A DNA stretch of 37,970 nucleotides from an uncultured bacterium (GTDB taxonomy: Bacteria > Verrucomicrobiota > Kiritimatiellia > PWTM01), in contig CAACVY010000025.1 in the NCBI GenBank assembly GCA_900661335.1, forward strand, positions 1 through 37,970, written 5' to 3'. The position numbers and the translations under genes were made by a program. The notes below the pieces were generated by a model. That model made no database searches and was not told the DNA's origin. It saw only the letters and a list, made by a program, of their open reading frames with translations. Positions 17,960 through 26,926 of this stretch are shown piece after piece. Within the stretch, counting starts at the first letter, position 1, and each line of letters opens with the position of its first letter.

Positions 17960-18987
17960 GGCATCGTGCGACGGGCCGAGGTGCGCCATCGGCGCAGGAA
18001 TGCTTCAACTTTTTCCATCGCATCGGCGGGCACGAGCTTGCCGACCAGGGATTGGCGAGTTCGGGTGCTGATCTCCCCGAAGCGCTTCACTTCGGCGTCG
18101 GGCACGGCGACAGTTCGAATCCCTTGCCGGGCCATCACTTGCAAGGCTTCCTCGTTGTCTTTGCGCACTCGCGCGGTGAGTTCGGCCACCCGTTGGGCGG
18201 CGAGCTGACGGATGCGCTGTTGGTGTGGCGGGGCAATTCTAGACCAAGAGGAACGCGATACGAACAGTCCGCCGAAACTGTAGGCGAGTCGCAAATCCGT
18301 TCGGTATCGCACTCGGCCCGTCCACTGCATCGTGATCGCGGCCAGGGGCGGCGCGTAGACCGTGTCGATCATGCCGGTCTGCAACGCCGTGAGCACATCC
18401 GCCACAGGCACGGGGATGGAGTGGACGCCGGCTTGGCGGAACAGTTCCAGCAGCATGGGCTCGTTGGGGATGCACCACACGCGGGCTTTACGGAAATCTT
18501 CCAGCGTGGCGATCTCGCGGGTGCTGAAGAGGTAACTGAAGCCGACCTCCGTCCAGCCCAACGCGATGTAGCCGTTGGCCGCGCAACGGTCTTCGAGATA
18601 GGGCGACAGCTCCCGCAGTGCCGCATCCACTTCCTCGAAGTTTTCGAACACCAGAGGAAGCATAAGCGCGTTGGCCTCAGGGCAGATCCGCGCGATCCCG
18701 TTGCCCAAGAAGCCCGCGCCATCCAACTGCCCGGCTTGAATCTTGACGAGGACATCTTTTTCCTCGCCCATGACGCCGCCCGGGTACAAGCGCAAACGAA
18801 CCTCGTTGCTCGTGGCCGCCGCGATGTCGGTTTTGAGGGCCTCCAACGTCCGCATCCAGGCGCTGCCTTCCGGCGCCAAGGTCGCGATCTTCAGCGTGAC
18901 GGCTGCTCCGGTCACCGTAGGGCCTACAAGAAGAAGGCCAAGTGTCAGACTCCATCCACACCATCCACAGCCAAACGCCGGTTTCAT
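17956..18987 (-). CDS. dctP: TRAP transporter substrate-binding protein
   Basis: 343 residues from the ATG at 18987, preceded by taaggatcc as ribosome binding site and ten bases after the tatT stop. Signal peptide: MKPAFGCGWCGW followed by a hydrophobic run to about residue 28. Mature DctP features: 'LKIATLAPEGSAWM' at the N-terminus, 'VRLRLYPGGVMGEEKDVLVK', 'LQTGMIDTVYAPPLAAI' in the middle and the long C-terminal helix region. The usual substrate-carboxylate-binding Arg cannot be assigned with certainty, so no ligand is proposed. It acts in the periplasm and delivers substrate to DctQM. Confidence 0.95.
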   Translation of the reverse strand: MKPAFGCGWCGWSLTLGLLLVGPTVTGAAVTLKIATLAPEGSAWMRTLEALKTDIAAATSNEVRLRLYPGGVMGEEKDVLVKIQAGQLDGAGFLGNGIARICPEANALMLPLVFENFEEVDAALRELSPYLEDRCAANGYIALGWTEVGFSYLFSTREIATLEDFRKARVWCIPNEPMLLELFRQAGVHSIPVPVADVLTALQTGMIDTVYAPPLAAITMQWTGRVRYRTDLRLAYSFGGLFVSRSSWSRIAPPHQQRIRQLAAQRVAELTARVRKDNEEALQVMARQGIRTVAVPDAEVKRFGEISTRTRQSLVGKLVPADAMEKVEAFLRRWRTSARRTMP

Positions 18988-18997
18988 GCGAGGATCC

Positions 18998-19873
18998 TTA
19001 TTCAAACCATTCGGCTGCCAGCTCGCGTAGCTTCGCGGCCCGCTGTCGTGCGATTGCATTGGTGAGTTCGCAGCCGGGTGCGTCGTGCCGGCTATCCAGA
19101 ACTTCCTGTAGCAAAGCATCGAACAAGCGGCGATCTTGCGCGTAGCGGGCGTAAAACTCCGCGAACAGCACTTTGGGCAACAACGAACCGGGGCCGGCCA
19201 GTCGAATTGCTTCCTCGAAATGCCGTCGTGCCGTCGCCAGGTCGCGGCCAGCGCCGGGCAATTGGACGGTGTAGTAGAGACCGAAAAAGAGATGAACTCC
19301 GCCGCGGTCGTAGCTCGGGTCGAGTTCGAGAATCCGTCGCATTAATACCAGGGGCCGCTCGAGCTGGGCCATGGCTTCGGGGGATCCTCCGGTGTTGAGA
19401 ATCCAGCCCATCCAGGCTTGGGCGGCGACATACATCGCTGGGACGTCTTGGATCCCCAGCCGCCGCACCTGGCGTTCAAACTCTGCGATGGGGGTTTCGA
19501 TTTGAGTCGCTACCCCGCGGGCGGCCAGCACCTGCAGCGCTTGGGCGCGAGCGCGGTCGTACATGGCACGGGCCCGGTCCTCTTGTTGGGTACGGTCGAA
19601 GCATCCCGCCGCGTATGCGACCCGGGCGCGCGCCGCCGCCAGCAGCAGGCCCGGGTCCGACGAACCTTCCGCCAGTCCGTCGAGCAATAGGATCAGGGCC
19701 GGACCGCCTTCACGAACTAGGTCCGGATCGCACTCGCGCTGCAGGGACTCGTTCAGTCGCTCGCCCAGCGGCCCTGCGAGGCTTCGCACGGCGGCGCGTT
19801 GAAAGGAAGCGCACCCGTGGAGAAGCACGGTCCACACTGTGAGGGCCAGGACTGCCATCCGGATCCGAAACAT
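18998..19873 (-). CDS. tatT: TatT-type TPR lipoprotein of a TRAP system
   Basis: 291 residues. The N-terminal signal ends in a lipobox (LLHG-Cys21), so the protein is a lipoprotein. The rest is alpha-helical with TPR-like repeats ('AMYVAAQAWMGWILNTGG', 'HLFFGLYYTVQLPGAGRDLATARRHFEEAIRLAGP', the latter the family signature). It matches the TRAP transporter TatT component family, first described in Treponema, where the TPR protein associates with the DctP partner. Position directly upstream of dctP (10-base gap) agrees with a TPR-associated TRAP transporter. It is the first gene of the operon. TTAAAG about 10 bases before the ATG could be a -10 box with TTGCTC 17 bases earlier, which would leave a very short leader. 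Confidence 0.9.
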   Translation of the reverse strand: MFRIRMAVLALTVWTVLLHGCASFQRAAVRSLAGPLGERLNESLQRECDPDLVREGGPALILLLDGLAEGSSDPGLLLAAARARVAYAAGCFDRTQQEDRARAMYDRARAQALQVLAARGVATQIETPIAEFERQVRRLGIQDVPAMYVAAQAWMGWILNTGGSPEAMAQLERPLVLMRRILELDPSYDRGGVHLFFGLYYTVQLPGAGRDLATARRHFEEAIRLAGPGSLLPKVLFAEFYARYAQDRRLFDALLQEVLDSRHDAPGCELTNAIARQRAAKLRELAAEWFE

Positions 19874-20171
19874 GCCAAAACTTTAATCCGGTGGGGGGCC
19901 TTTGAGCAACCGACTTAACGGGCCAGTTGGACGGTTGAGTGGGCTGGGCGGGGACCGAACCGGACGCTGAACTGGCAGAAGCAAATCGGAGTGGACGCCG
20001 AAGTCGGCGTTGGACTCGTAGGGCATCCGGGTTCATGGTCCAGTGGTTGGAGCATGAGCTGGAGTGGAGAACTTCGAGCGGACAATATTGCGCAGGCCGC
20101 TGCGTCATGTGAATGGGATCTGACCCTAGCTCGGGACGAGTCGAGAAAATTTCACGGCGGGAGCGAAGCCG
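19874..20171. other. Divergent region between tatT and the sulfatase gene
   Basis: About 300 bases carrying the promoters of both genes. A 6-bp hairpin (CGCCGA-AG-TCGGCG) near 19996-20009 is the only structure I see. A purine-rich tract (cggcgggagcg) precedes the sulfatase ATG. Confidence 0.45.
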
Positions 20172-21542
20172 ATGACGAAGTGGCGGGCAATGTTCGTGAT
20201 GGCGTGTGGGCTGAGCGCGGCGGCGGCAGAAGGACTCCGACGTCCGAATGTCTTACTGATCACGACTGACCAACAATGGGGTGGGGCGGTGAGCGCGTTG
20301 GATTGCCGGGAGGTGCGCACGCCGGCCTTGGACCGCTTGGTGTCGAATGGCGTGGCATTTACTCGGTCCTACGCATCGTACCCCTTGTGCAGTCCTAGCC
20401 GCGCGAGCTTGCACACGGGACGCATGCCGCATGAGATCGGTGTGGATCGCAACGGTCTGGCAATTGTGGAGGGCGTGCCAACCTCGGGCGATCTTCTCCG
20501 CGCGGTGGGATACCGGACGGCCTATGCGGGGAAGTGGCACTTGCCGGAGGTGTATCCCACCAATGGTATCCGCGGATTTGAGTCGTTGAACCGAGCTAGT
20601 CGAAAGGGGCGGCTGGCGGTGGAGGTGGACCAAGACACACTGACCGCGGCGCTGGAATTTTTGAAGACCGTGGGCGATACGCCCTTCTACCTCGTAGTAT
20701 CCTTCATCAACCCCCACGACATTTGTCTGCTCGCGTTGCGCGACACGCCGCTGTGGGAAGAGGTGGCCGCTCGCTACATGCCGAAAGATGCGCAGGGCCT
20801 TCCAGCGATTCCCAACGCAGCCGCGCCGTCGGGTCTGCCTTTGCTGGAGTTGGCCGGCCGTCGTGACTGGCCCACGGACGAGTGGCTGCGGTACCGCCAA
20901 GCATATTTCCGCCTAGTCGAGGAAGTCGACCGCCAGATCGGGCAGTTGTTGGATGCACTGGAGGATGTGGGCCTGGCGAGCCGTACGCTGGTCGTGTTCA
21001 CCAGTGATCACGGCGAAGGGATGGGCGCGCACGGCTGGACAGGCAAAAACATTTTCTACGAAGAATCGCTGCGCGTGCCGCTGATCGTGAGCATGCGCGG
21101 GGCGCCTTGGGCCGGACGAGTAGATCGCGACACTCTGGTCAGTACGGTCGATTACTTGCCCACGATTTGCGACTTTGTGGGTGTTCAAGTCCCTTCGGAC
21201 GTGCGCGGACAAAGCCTGCGGCCCGTGATCGAGGGGCGTGGACGACTCGAGCGACCCTACATCGTGTCCGAGATGGTGGCGAGTCCAACCCACCGCAGTT
21301 TTGCAGTGGTTTCCAAGCGGTACAAGTACGTGCAGTGGAGTTCGCGTTCGGTAAATTGCGAGCTGCTCTTCGATCTCGAGCGCGATCCTGGAGAAATGCG
21401 CAACCTGGCTCAGCAGTCGGGACTCGCGTCCGTGCTGGACCAACATCGTGCGTGGCTGCAGGAATGGCGGTCGGCGACTCGAGAAGAACGCTATCCGATT
21501 CAACGGCCTGAGAAATCTGGACGTGCTCCGCGACGTCGTTGA
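20172..21542 (+). CDS. Secreted sulfatase
   Basis: 456 residues with an N-terminal signal peptide (MTKWRAMFVMACGLSAAAAEG). It hydrolyses sulfate esters, probably on a glycan. The N-terminal metal site is NVLLITTDQQW (Asp33, Gln34). The active-site motif is CSPSR starting at Cys73, the residue converted to formylglycine by a sulfatase-modifying enzyme; none is present in the window. Further family motifs: YAGKWHLPE, the second metal site 'VVFTSDHGEGMGAHG', and 'GKNIFYEESLRVPLIVS'. Length is normal for short S1 sulfatases of the heparan/choline sulfatase type; the subfamily cannot be told by eye. It is intact, in contrast to the sulfatase remnant at 32760-34296. Confidence 0.95.
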   Translation: MTKWRAMFVMACGLSAAAAEGLRRPNVLLITTDQQWGGAVSALDCREVRTPALDRLVSNGVAFTRSYASYPLCSPSRASLHTGRMPHEIGVDRNGLAIVEGVPTSGDLLRAVGYRTAYAGKWHLPEVYPTNGIRGFESLNRASRKGRLAVEVDQDTLTAALEFLKTVGDTPFYLVVSFINPHDICLLALRDTPLWEEVAARYMPKDAQGLPAIPNAAAPSGLPLLELAGRRDWPTDEWLRYRQAYFRLVEEVDRQIGQLLDALEDVGLASRTLVVFTSDHGEGMGAHGWTGKNIFYEESLRVPLIVSMRGAPWAGRVDRDTLVSTVDYLPTICDFVGVQVPSDVRGQSLRPVIEGRGRLERPYIVSEMVASPTHRSFAVVSKRYKYVQWSSRSVNCELLFDLERDPGEMRNLAQQSGLASVLDQHRAWLQEWRSATREERYPIQRPEKSGRAPRRR

Positions 21543-21604
21543 CCTGCGCGGTCGGACTGGGCCTCATCCACGGGAGAGGCGCAGGCAGATTCGGCTGTTT
21601 TCAC

Positions 21605-21657
21605 AGCGCTGCGTCCAAAGCTTGGACGGCAACACGTCCAGTGGTTCCAACCCTTGG
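21605..21657. repeat. Cluster of small TCCAA/TTGGA hairpins between convergent genes
   Basis: The 7-bp stem CGTCCAA-AGC-TTGGACG lies at 21612-21628, and a second TCCAA-CCC-TTGGA stem follows near 21646-21658. They lie between the ends of the sulfatase gene and the PQQ-propeller gene and may act as a two-way terminator or be an intergenic repeat. No good T-tract is present. Confidence 0.4.
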
Positions 21658-21659
21658 AG

Positions 21660-22979
21660 CTACTTCGCTAGGTCGTAGCACAGCAGAAGGGACTGATCCC
21701 GCACTAGCATCTTTTGGCGCACGATGACGAGATGGGGCCAGGCCTTTTCGGAGCTTCGGTCGGGTTGCTCGAACCGGCCGCGCTCGGTGTAGGCCTCAGG
21801 CCGTGCCTCCACGAGTGCGATGGGGCCGTTCTCGCTGCGGACGTAGAGTTGCGAACCGGCGGCCACGACCGAACCTTTTCCGACCGAGGGATTGCGCCAG
21901 GCGATGCGTCCGGCCTGGAGTTCCACGCAGAAAAGTTCTTTCGCTCCGGTGCCGTACAAGAATCCATTGACCAGTACGACTCCGCCGTGGTGATTCTGGA
22001 AGTCTTTCAAGAACCACAGCGGCTGGACGCGCCATTGACCGTTGACGTAAGCGATTCGAGCTGCTCCGCCCCCGGTGTTGTAGGCGGAGGCTGCAAACAC
22101 CACGTCGCCGCGGACAATGGGCGTCATGCAGTTGGCGACGGGGCTGGCCGGCTCATCGTAGGCCCACAGCAATCGGCCATCTTTCGCCGAGACGCCGACC
22201 ACGCCACCATCGAGAAACTGGATGTACTGGCGCACACCGGCGATGGTGGCTGGGACGATCGAAGAATATGCCGCGGTGGAATAGGGCCGGCGCTTGCGCG
22301 TGGCGCCGGGCTCCGGTGGGCGGGCGCGATCCACGGCGCAGGTCCAGAGGACTGCCCCGTTGGTTGGGTTGAGTGCGACGATCGTGGCGCGCGAACCTCC
22401 GGGCGTGACGATCAGCCGTCCCTCGTCGATCAGCGGGGACTCCGCGTAGGCCCAGGGGCCGCACTGTCCGTCGAAGTCCTTCACCAGGTCGCGCGTCCAG
22501 ACGGCTTGACCTGTGTGTGTGTCGGCACAGAGGAGCTTGCCGTCGGAACTGATGACGTACAGGCGGCCGTCGTGCCAAGTGGGTGTCGAGCGGGGGCCCG
22601 GGTAGCCGCCCTGAGTTCGGCCGAACGGCAACGCCCACACCAGGCGGCCGTTCTCCCAGCTCAGGGCAATGAGCGACTCCGTGTCGCCTTCGCGCGCGCC
22701 CAACAGGTAGATGTGTGCGCCGACGACGGACGGAGTGGAGTAGCCGCGTCCGGCTTCAGTAGACCTCCAGAGCAGACGCGGGCCCTCGACAGGCCAGCTG
22801 GGCAACAATCCTTGGCCGGGCGCCACGCCGCTTCGGTCGGGTCCCCGCCAACCGGGCCAGTTCTCGGTCTCCGAGGCCAACAGGCTCCGACCGCACAGGC
22901 ATAGTACGAGGACCCTCGCGGCTGTGTATAAACTTCGGAACAACCTCGACTCACGCGATGTACGAAGTCCGGTGGTCAC
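21660..22979 (-). CDS. Exported PQQ-type beta-propeller protein
   Basis: 439 residues from a GTG at 22979-22977, chosen because AAGGAGG lies eight bases upstream. A longer frame to 23183 would overlap the divergent gene. N-terminus: charged region then a hydrophobic run (ARVLVLCLCGRSLLA), i.e. a signal peptide. The mature part opens with WPGWRGPDRSG, common in PQQ-like proteins of Verrucomicrobia and Planctomycetes, and has repeated blades with pattern 'LLCADTHTGQAVWTRDL', 'IVALNPTNGAVLWTCAV', 'VVGVSAKDGRLLWAYDE', 'LFCVELQAGRIAWRN'. Such blades fold as a beta-propeller; the protein may bind a partner or cofactor, but no dehydrogenase domain or other catalytic domain is seen. Divergent from the cyclase-like gene with a 59-base gap. 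Confidence 0.88.
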   Translation of the reverse strand: MTTGLRTSRESRLFRSLYTAARVLVLCLCGRSLLASETENWPGWRGPDRSGVAPGQGLLPSWPVEGPRLLWRSTEAGRGYSTPSVVGAHIYLLGAREGDTESLIALSWENGRLVWALPFGRTQGGYPGPRSTPTWHDGRLYVISSDGKLLCADTHTGQAVWTRDLVKDFDGQCGPWAYAESPLIDEGRLIVTPGGSRATIVALNPTNGAVLWTCAVDRARPPEPGATRKRRPYSTAAYSSIVPATIAGVRQYIQFLDGGVVGVSAKDGRLLWAYDEPASPVANCMTPIVRGDVVFAASAYNTGGGAARIAYVNGQWRVQPLWFLKDFQNHHGGVVLVNGFLYGTGAKELFCVELQAGRIAWRNPSVGKGSVVAAGSQLYVRSENGPIALVEARPEAYTERGRFEQPDRSSEKAWPHLVIVRQKMLVRDQSLLLCYDLAK

Positions 22980-23038
22980 AGGCAGATCCTCCTTGCGCCA
23001 TCCTTGCTCGGCCTTGATCGTGCCGACATCATATCGGC

Positions 23039-24832
23039 GTGGATCGCGGCGGTGACATTCTGTCGAACGCGCGGCGGCTTGCCAAGCGAGTGTTAGGCGC
23101 GGCCATGATGTCGCAGGAGCAGGGCGTGTGGAGGGGACGGCTATCGAGCAGTCCGCTTGCGACCGCCGTCGCGCTGGCGGCATTGGACCTGGCTGCTCCT
23201 GGGCGGTATCGCTCCGCGGTAGAACGCGCGCGAACTTGGCTCGAACGAGCGGCCAATCCAGACGGCGGGTATGGGGATGCCTCCGGAGCGCCTTCGAACG
23301 TCAGCGCTACCTTACTGGCGTGGGCGGCGCTACGGCGATGTGCGCCGAACTCGCCGGCTCGCGCCGCGGCAGAGCAATGGCTGCTCCGGCGCGGGCTGAA
23401 TCTGAGTCGGTCGGGATGGACGGATGAGGTGCTTGGCTACTATGGCGAGGACCGCACGTTTTCCGTGCCGATTCTGGTGTTGTGTGCCGCCTGTGCTCCC
23501 GCCGAAGATGCGGGCGAGATCTGGCGGCGGATTCCTCAGTTGCCGCACGAGCTTGGGTTGCTCGCGCATCGGTGGTTGGGCCGGTTGCACATTCCGGTCG
23601 TCAGCTACGCGCTGCCGGCGCTGGTGGCGATGGGTGTGGCGCGAGTGATGCACGCGGAGCCGACTTCCTTTCGCGCGGGGCTTGCCCGGAGGTGGGCGTC
23701 TCGGTGGACCCAACGCTTGGCCGAGCTTCAGCCTCGACACGGTGGTTACCTCGAGGCCGTCCCGCTGACGGCGTTTGTCACGGTGGCGCTGGTGGCCGCC
23801 GGCCTGAAAGGAAGTGAGGTGGTTGGGCGAGCCCTCCACTTTCTCGCCGAGACCCAGCGCGAGGACGGAAGTTGGCCGATCGATCGGGATCTCGCGGTGT
23901 GGATCACTGCGGGGATGTGGTCCGCAATCGCCGTGTTGGACCCAACTGGTGAATGGATGTCCCAGCCGGTGCGGGCCCGCGTAACCGAGTGGTTGCTCGC
24001 TCAACAGACGCAGGGGGTTCATCCATTTACGGGCTCGCCGCCTGGAGGATGGCCGTGGACCGACGCGGGCGGTGGCGTGCCGGATGCGGACGATACGTCG
24101 GCAGCGTTGCTTGCGCTGCACACATTGGCGGCCGACGACCCACGCGCGCAGCAATCCGCCGCACGTGGCATTGCGTGGTTGCTGCAACTCCAAAACCGTG
24201 ACGGAGGTATTCCGACGTTCTGTCGCGGGTGGGGCCGGTTGCCGTTCGATCGTAGTTGCCCCGACCTCACCGCTCATGCGCTGCGCGCGTTCCGCGCATG
24301 GGCGCCACGGCTCCACCCCGAACTACAGCGCAAGGTCTTGCGGGCGGTGCGACGTGCGGTGAGGTTTTTGCTTTGTAGCCAGCAACCCGATGGATCCTGG
24401 ATTCCGCTCTGGTTTGGAAATCCGCGTGCGTCCGACGAGACCAACCGAACGATTGGCACGGGACTGGTCCTCTCTGGGTTAGCTGCGTGGACCGAGATGG
24501 ATGTGGATGGAGTCTCGGTAGCGATCGAAAGAGGCCGCCGCTACTTGGAAGCTACCCAGCGCGAAGACGGTGGGTGGGGTGCGACAACGGGAACGCCGGC
24601 GACGGTGGAAGAAACTGCCGCCGCGGTTCAAGGTTTGGCGGCCGCCGGAATCTCCCAGGGCCCGGCTCTCGCGCGCGGACTGACTTGGTTGGCGGACCGG
24701 TGGACCGGCGGGGGGATCGAGCCTGCACCCATTGGACTGTACTTTGCTAGGCTCTGGTATTACGAAGACCTGTATCCGACGATGTTTACGCTACGCGCCC
24801 TGGCCGCCATCGCGGCTGCCCGCGAGCGCTGA
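23039..24832 (+). CDS. Squalene-hopene cyclase-like terpene cyclase
   Basis: 597 residues from a GTG at 23039; homologous N-termini with a helix before the QW-type 'WRGRLSSSPLATAVAL' block favour this over the ATG at 23105. The protein is an alpha/alpha-barrel of the squalene/oxidosqualene cyclase superfamily. QW-type repeats are visible (QREDGSWPI near 272, LQNRDGGIPTF near 385, QQPDGSWIPLW near 447, QREDGGWG near 507). The catalytic acid motif DxDDT is present as Asp349-Ala-Asp351-Asp352-Thr. It is a little shorter than typical bacterial squalene-hopene cyclases (about 630). A role in making hopanoid-like membrane triterpenes is likely, yet no other hopanoid gene (squalene synthase, hpnH) is here, so the substrate remains open. 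It is transcribed away from the PQQ-propeller gene. Confidence 0.87.
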   Translation: MDRGGDILSNARRLAKRVLGAAMMSQEQGVWRGRLSSSPLATAVALAALDLAAPGRYRSAVERARTWLERAANPDGGYGDASGAPSNVSATLLAWAALRRCAPNSPARAAAEQWLLRRGLNLSRSGWTDEVLGYYGEDRTFSVPILVLCAACAPAEDAGEIWRRIPQLPHELGLLAHRWLGRLHIPVVSYALPALVAMGVARVMHAEPTSFRAGLARRWASRWTQRLAELQPRHGGYLEAVPLTAFVTVALVAAGLKGSEVVGRALHFLAETQREDGSWPIDRDLAVWITAGMWSAIAVLDPTGEWMSQPVRARVTEWLLAQQTQGVHPFTGSPPGGWPWTDAGGGVPDADDTSAALLALHTLAADDPRAQQSAARGIAWLLQLQNRDGGIPTFCRGWGRLPFDRSCPDLTAHALRAFRAWAPRLHPELQRKVLRAVRRAVRFLLCSQQPDGSWIPLWFGNPRASDETNRTIGTGLVLSGLAAWTEMDVDGVSVAIERGRRYLEATQREDGGWGATTGTPATVEETAAAVQGLAAAGISQGPALARGLTWLADRWTGGGIEPAPIGLYFARLWYYEDLYPTMFTLRALAAIAAARER

Positions 24833-24850
24833 GGCTTCGGCGGACGGCGC

Positions 24851-25942
24851 TCAGGGGGATAAAATCCTGCGCGACTCGTCGAGAAAAATCCCGCGCAGAT
24901 TCATGCGAAGCGTTTCGGGGTTGTCTGCGTATTGGAGGGCGACCTCTTCGGTGATCTCGCCGGCTCGGACCAACGCGTGCAGCGCTTGGTTGAAGGTCTG
25001 CATGCCGTCCTCGCCGCCGGTTTCGATCGCGGAGCTCAGCTTATCCAAGCGGTTTTGCTCCAATAGCTTTCGGACGGTGGGAGTGTTGATCAGGATTTCC
25101 ACGGCTGGCCGCACGCTCCCATCCACGGCGGGGACGAGCCGTTGGCAGATGGCCGCTCGGAAGTTGTCCGCCAGGGCCATGCGGATCGAGTCGCGTTCGC
25201 TGGAGGGGAAGAAATCGAGGATGCGGTGCACGACCTGGGCGGCGGTACCGGTGTGCAGAGTCGTCAACACCAAATGTCCGGTTTGAGCCGCCGTCAGGGC
25301 GGCCTGGAAACTTTCGCCATCCCTCATTTCTCCGATCATGATCACGTCTGGGTCTTGGCGCAACACGTGGCGCAACGCGCTATGGAACGACCGGGTGTCC
25401 AACCCGACCTCGCGTTGGCTGATGATGGAATGTTTGGAGCTGAACACGTATTCGATGGGGTCCTCGATGGTGACGATCCGGCTTCGACTGTGCTGGTTGA
25501 TGTGTTCGATCATCGCGGCCAGCGTGGTGGATTTGCCGCAGCCGGTGGTACCGCACACGATCACAATGCCCCGGGGCAGGAGGGAGAGAGCGGTCAATTG
25601 AGGTGGCAAGTGAAGTTCTTCGAACGAGGGGACGTACGTGCGGACGTATCGCAGCGCGATGGCGTAGCGGCCGGTGGAACGGAACAGATTGACGCGGAAC
25701 CGTCCCACGCCGGGTTCTTCATGGGAGAAATCCGCTTCGAAATCCGTCTCGAAGGAGTGGCGCAGGTGGGCCGGCAAGAGTTGTTGGGCGATGGCCTCGA
25801 CCTGCTCGGGCGGCCATGCGGGCTCCTCGAGAGGGACCAATTCCCGTTGGATACGAAAGACCGGCGGCTGGCCGGCGACCAGGTGGACGTCCGATGCTCC
25901 GACTTCGACGGCGCGGCTTAGAAGTTCTCGCAGTAGGGACAT
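24851..25942 (-). CDS. pilT: PilT-type twitching motility ATPase
   Basis: 363 residues from the ATG at 25942; it overlaps the end of the upstream small gene by 25 bases, so the two are translationally coupled. A GTG nine codons earlier is less likely. N-terminal PAS-like domain with 'ASDVHLVAGQPPVFRI'; RecA-like core with Walker A GTTGCGKST (Lys137), Asp box 'VTIEDPIEYVF', Walker B 'DVIMIGEMRD' and His box 'TGHLVLTTLHT'. The Asp/His box wording agrees with PilT more than with PilU. PilT drives retraction of type IV pili. In bacteria lacking pili PilT-like ATPases also serve other secretion machines; no other pilus gene is in the window. A Cys replaces the common Ser in the Walker A loop (GCGKS), which is tolerated. 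Confidence 0.94.
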   Translation of the reverse strand: MSLLRELLSRAVEVGASDVHLVAGQPPVFRIQRELVPLEEPAWPPEQVEAIAQQLLPAHLRHSFETDFEADFSHEEPGVGRFRVNLFRSTGRYAIALRYVRTYVPSFEELHLPPQLTALSLLPRGIVIVCGTTGCGKSTTLAAMIEHINQHSRSRIVTIEDPIEYVFSSKHSIISQREVGLDTRSFHSALRHVLRQDPDVIMIGEMRDGESFQAALTAAQTGHLVLTTLHTGTAAQVVHRILDFFPSSERDSIRMALADNFRAAICQRLVPAVDGSVRPAVEILINTPTVRKLLEQNRLDKLSSAIETGGEDGMQTFNQALHALVRAGEITEEVALQYADNPETLRMNLRGIFLDESRRILSP

Positions 25943-26265
25943 TGCATCCGCGCCTGCTTCGAGGTGCACTTGAGTCGTTCGCGGAACTCCGGGTCGACGG
26001 AAGAAAACAGCACCCAGATGCGATACTCACCGCGACGTGGGTCGAAGACCGATTGCACCACTATTCCCTCGCAGCGTTCAGACCACTCCTGCCCAGTCGG
26101 CTCAGTCATCGAGAGCTGAAACATCAAGATTTTGAAGGGTTCCAGGTCGGTCTTGGAATAGAACTGAAGGCCGAGGGGGCAGCATCGGAACGTACTTTCC
26201 TCATGCGCGTGCTCGTGCCCGTTCACGCAGACTGTGATCGGAAAAACCATGTCGCGGGTACCCAT
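25918..26265 (-). CDS. Conserved small protein with C-terminal CxxC, coupled to pilT
   Basis: 115 residues. Not recognised with certainty. The N-terminus (MVFPITVCVNGHEH) and the middle ('GIVVQSVFDPRRGEYRIWVLFSSVDPEFRERLKC') have a beta-strand pattern reminiscent of PilZ-like beta-barrels, and the end is CPYCENF, a CxxC that could bind zinc or iron-sulfur. Five further cysteines include a CC pair (residues 28-29). The stop overlaps the pilT start by 25 bases, so it is probably translated with PilT and works with it. A PilZ-type regulatory role in pilus retraction is inference; the classical RxxxR c-di-GMP motif is not seen. Confidence 0.75.
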   Translation of the reverse strand: MGTRDMVFPITVCVNGHEHAHEESTFRCCPLGLQFYSKTDLEPFKILMFQLSMTEPTGQEWSERCEGIVVQSVFDPRRGEYRIWVLFSSVDPEFRERLKCTSKQARMQCPYCENF

Positions 26266-26926
26266 AGCTGACAGTTAACAATTACTTCACGAACCGCGCC
26301 CTGTCAAACGACAGTTTTGAACGATGTGGAGACGCGGGGAAGGCGGCGAGGCCCCGGAAGGCAGGCCATGGGGGGCGTTGCCGGAGGACGGTTCATCGGT
26401 CGGTCACGACGTCGTTCATGCGTTGCGCTATAGCTGCATGCTGGCGCCGCGAAACGGGCGTATGTTCTTCTGGGCCGACTCAACGGCAAGCGAGTGCGAC
26501 AGAGTGGCGGAGCCATCCCGGCAGTTTGGCTTGGATTGGGGACGTGATAGAACTCAGAAGACTGGTGCGGATCAACCCTGGTTTCGGTGTCCCAGCGCGA
26601 TTCGTGGCTCGAGCCACAAGCGAAGCGCATCACCCATAGGGTGCGAGCGATTCGTCGGCGCGGGCAGTTCCCTCCGGGATGTGACAAGTCGTTTGAGGTT
26701 ATGGCCGAACGAGGGAGCACATTGGTGGAGAGTCATCGCAGCGGCGTGTTGGAATTGGCGGCGGCGAGGGATTCCGATTCTCGATGCGACCGGGACGGCC
26801 GACTCCAGATCTGCACGTGGGCACTGTCCTCGCGAGTTCGGTTGAGAATGCGCACAGCTTGACTTTCAGCTCTCGGTAGGGGTAGTCTTTACCTCTCAAC
26901 GTGGAAAGTCCGGAGAACGACCAGCC
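26266..26926. other. 660-base region without a recognised gene
   Basis: Open frames on both strands (plus 26324-26845, minus 26304-26720) overlap and show no signal peptide, domain or family motif. The region may be decayed sequence. The last 60 bases presumably hold the promoter of the small basic protein gene. Confidence 0.45.

Noticed and set aside
26324-26845. 173-codon open frame between the pilT cluster and the small basic protein gene
   Set aside because: No ribosome binding site, domain or plausible composition, and an equally long frame exists on the other strand.
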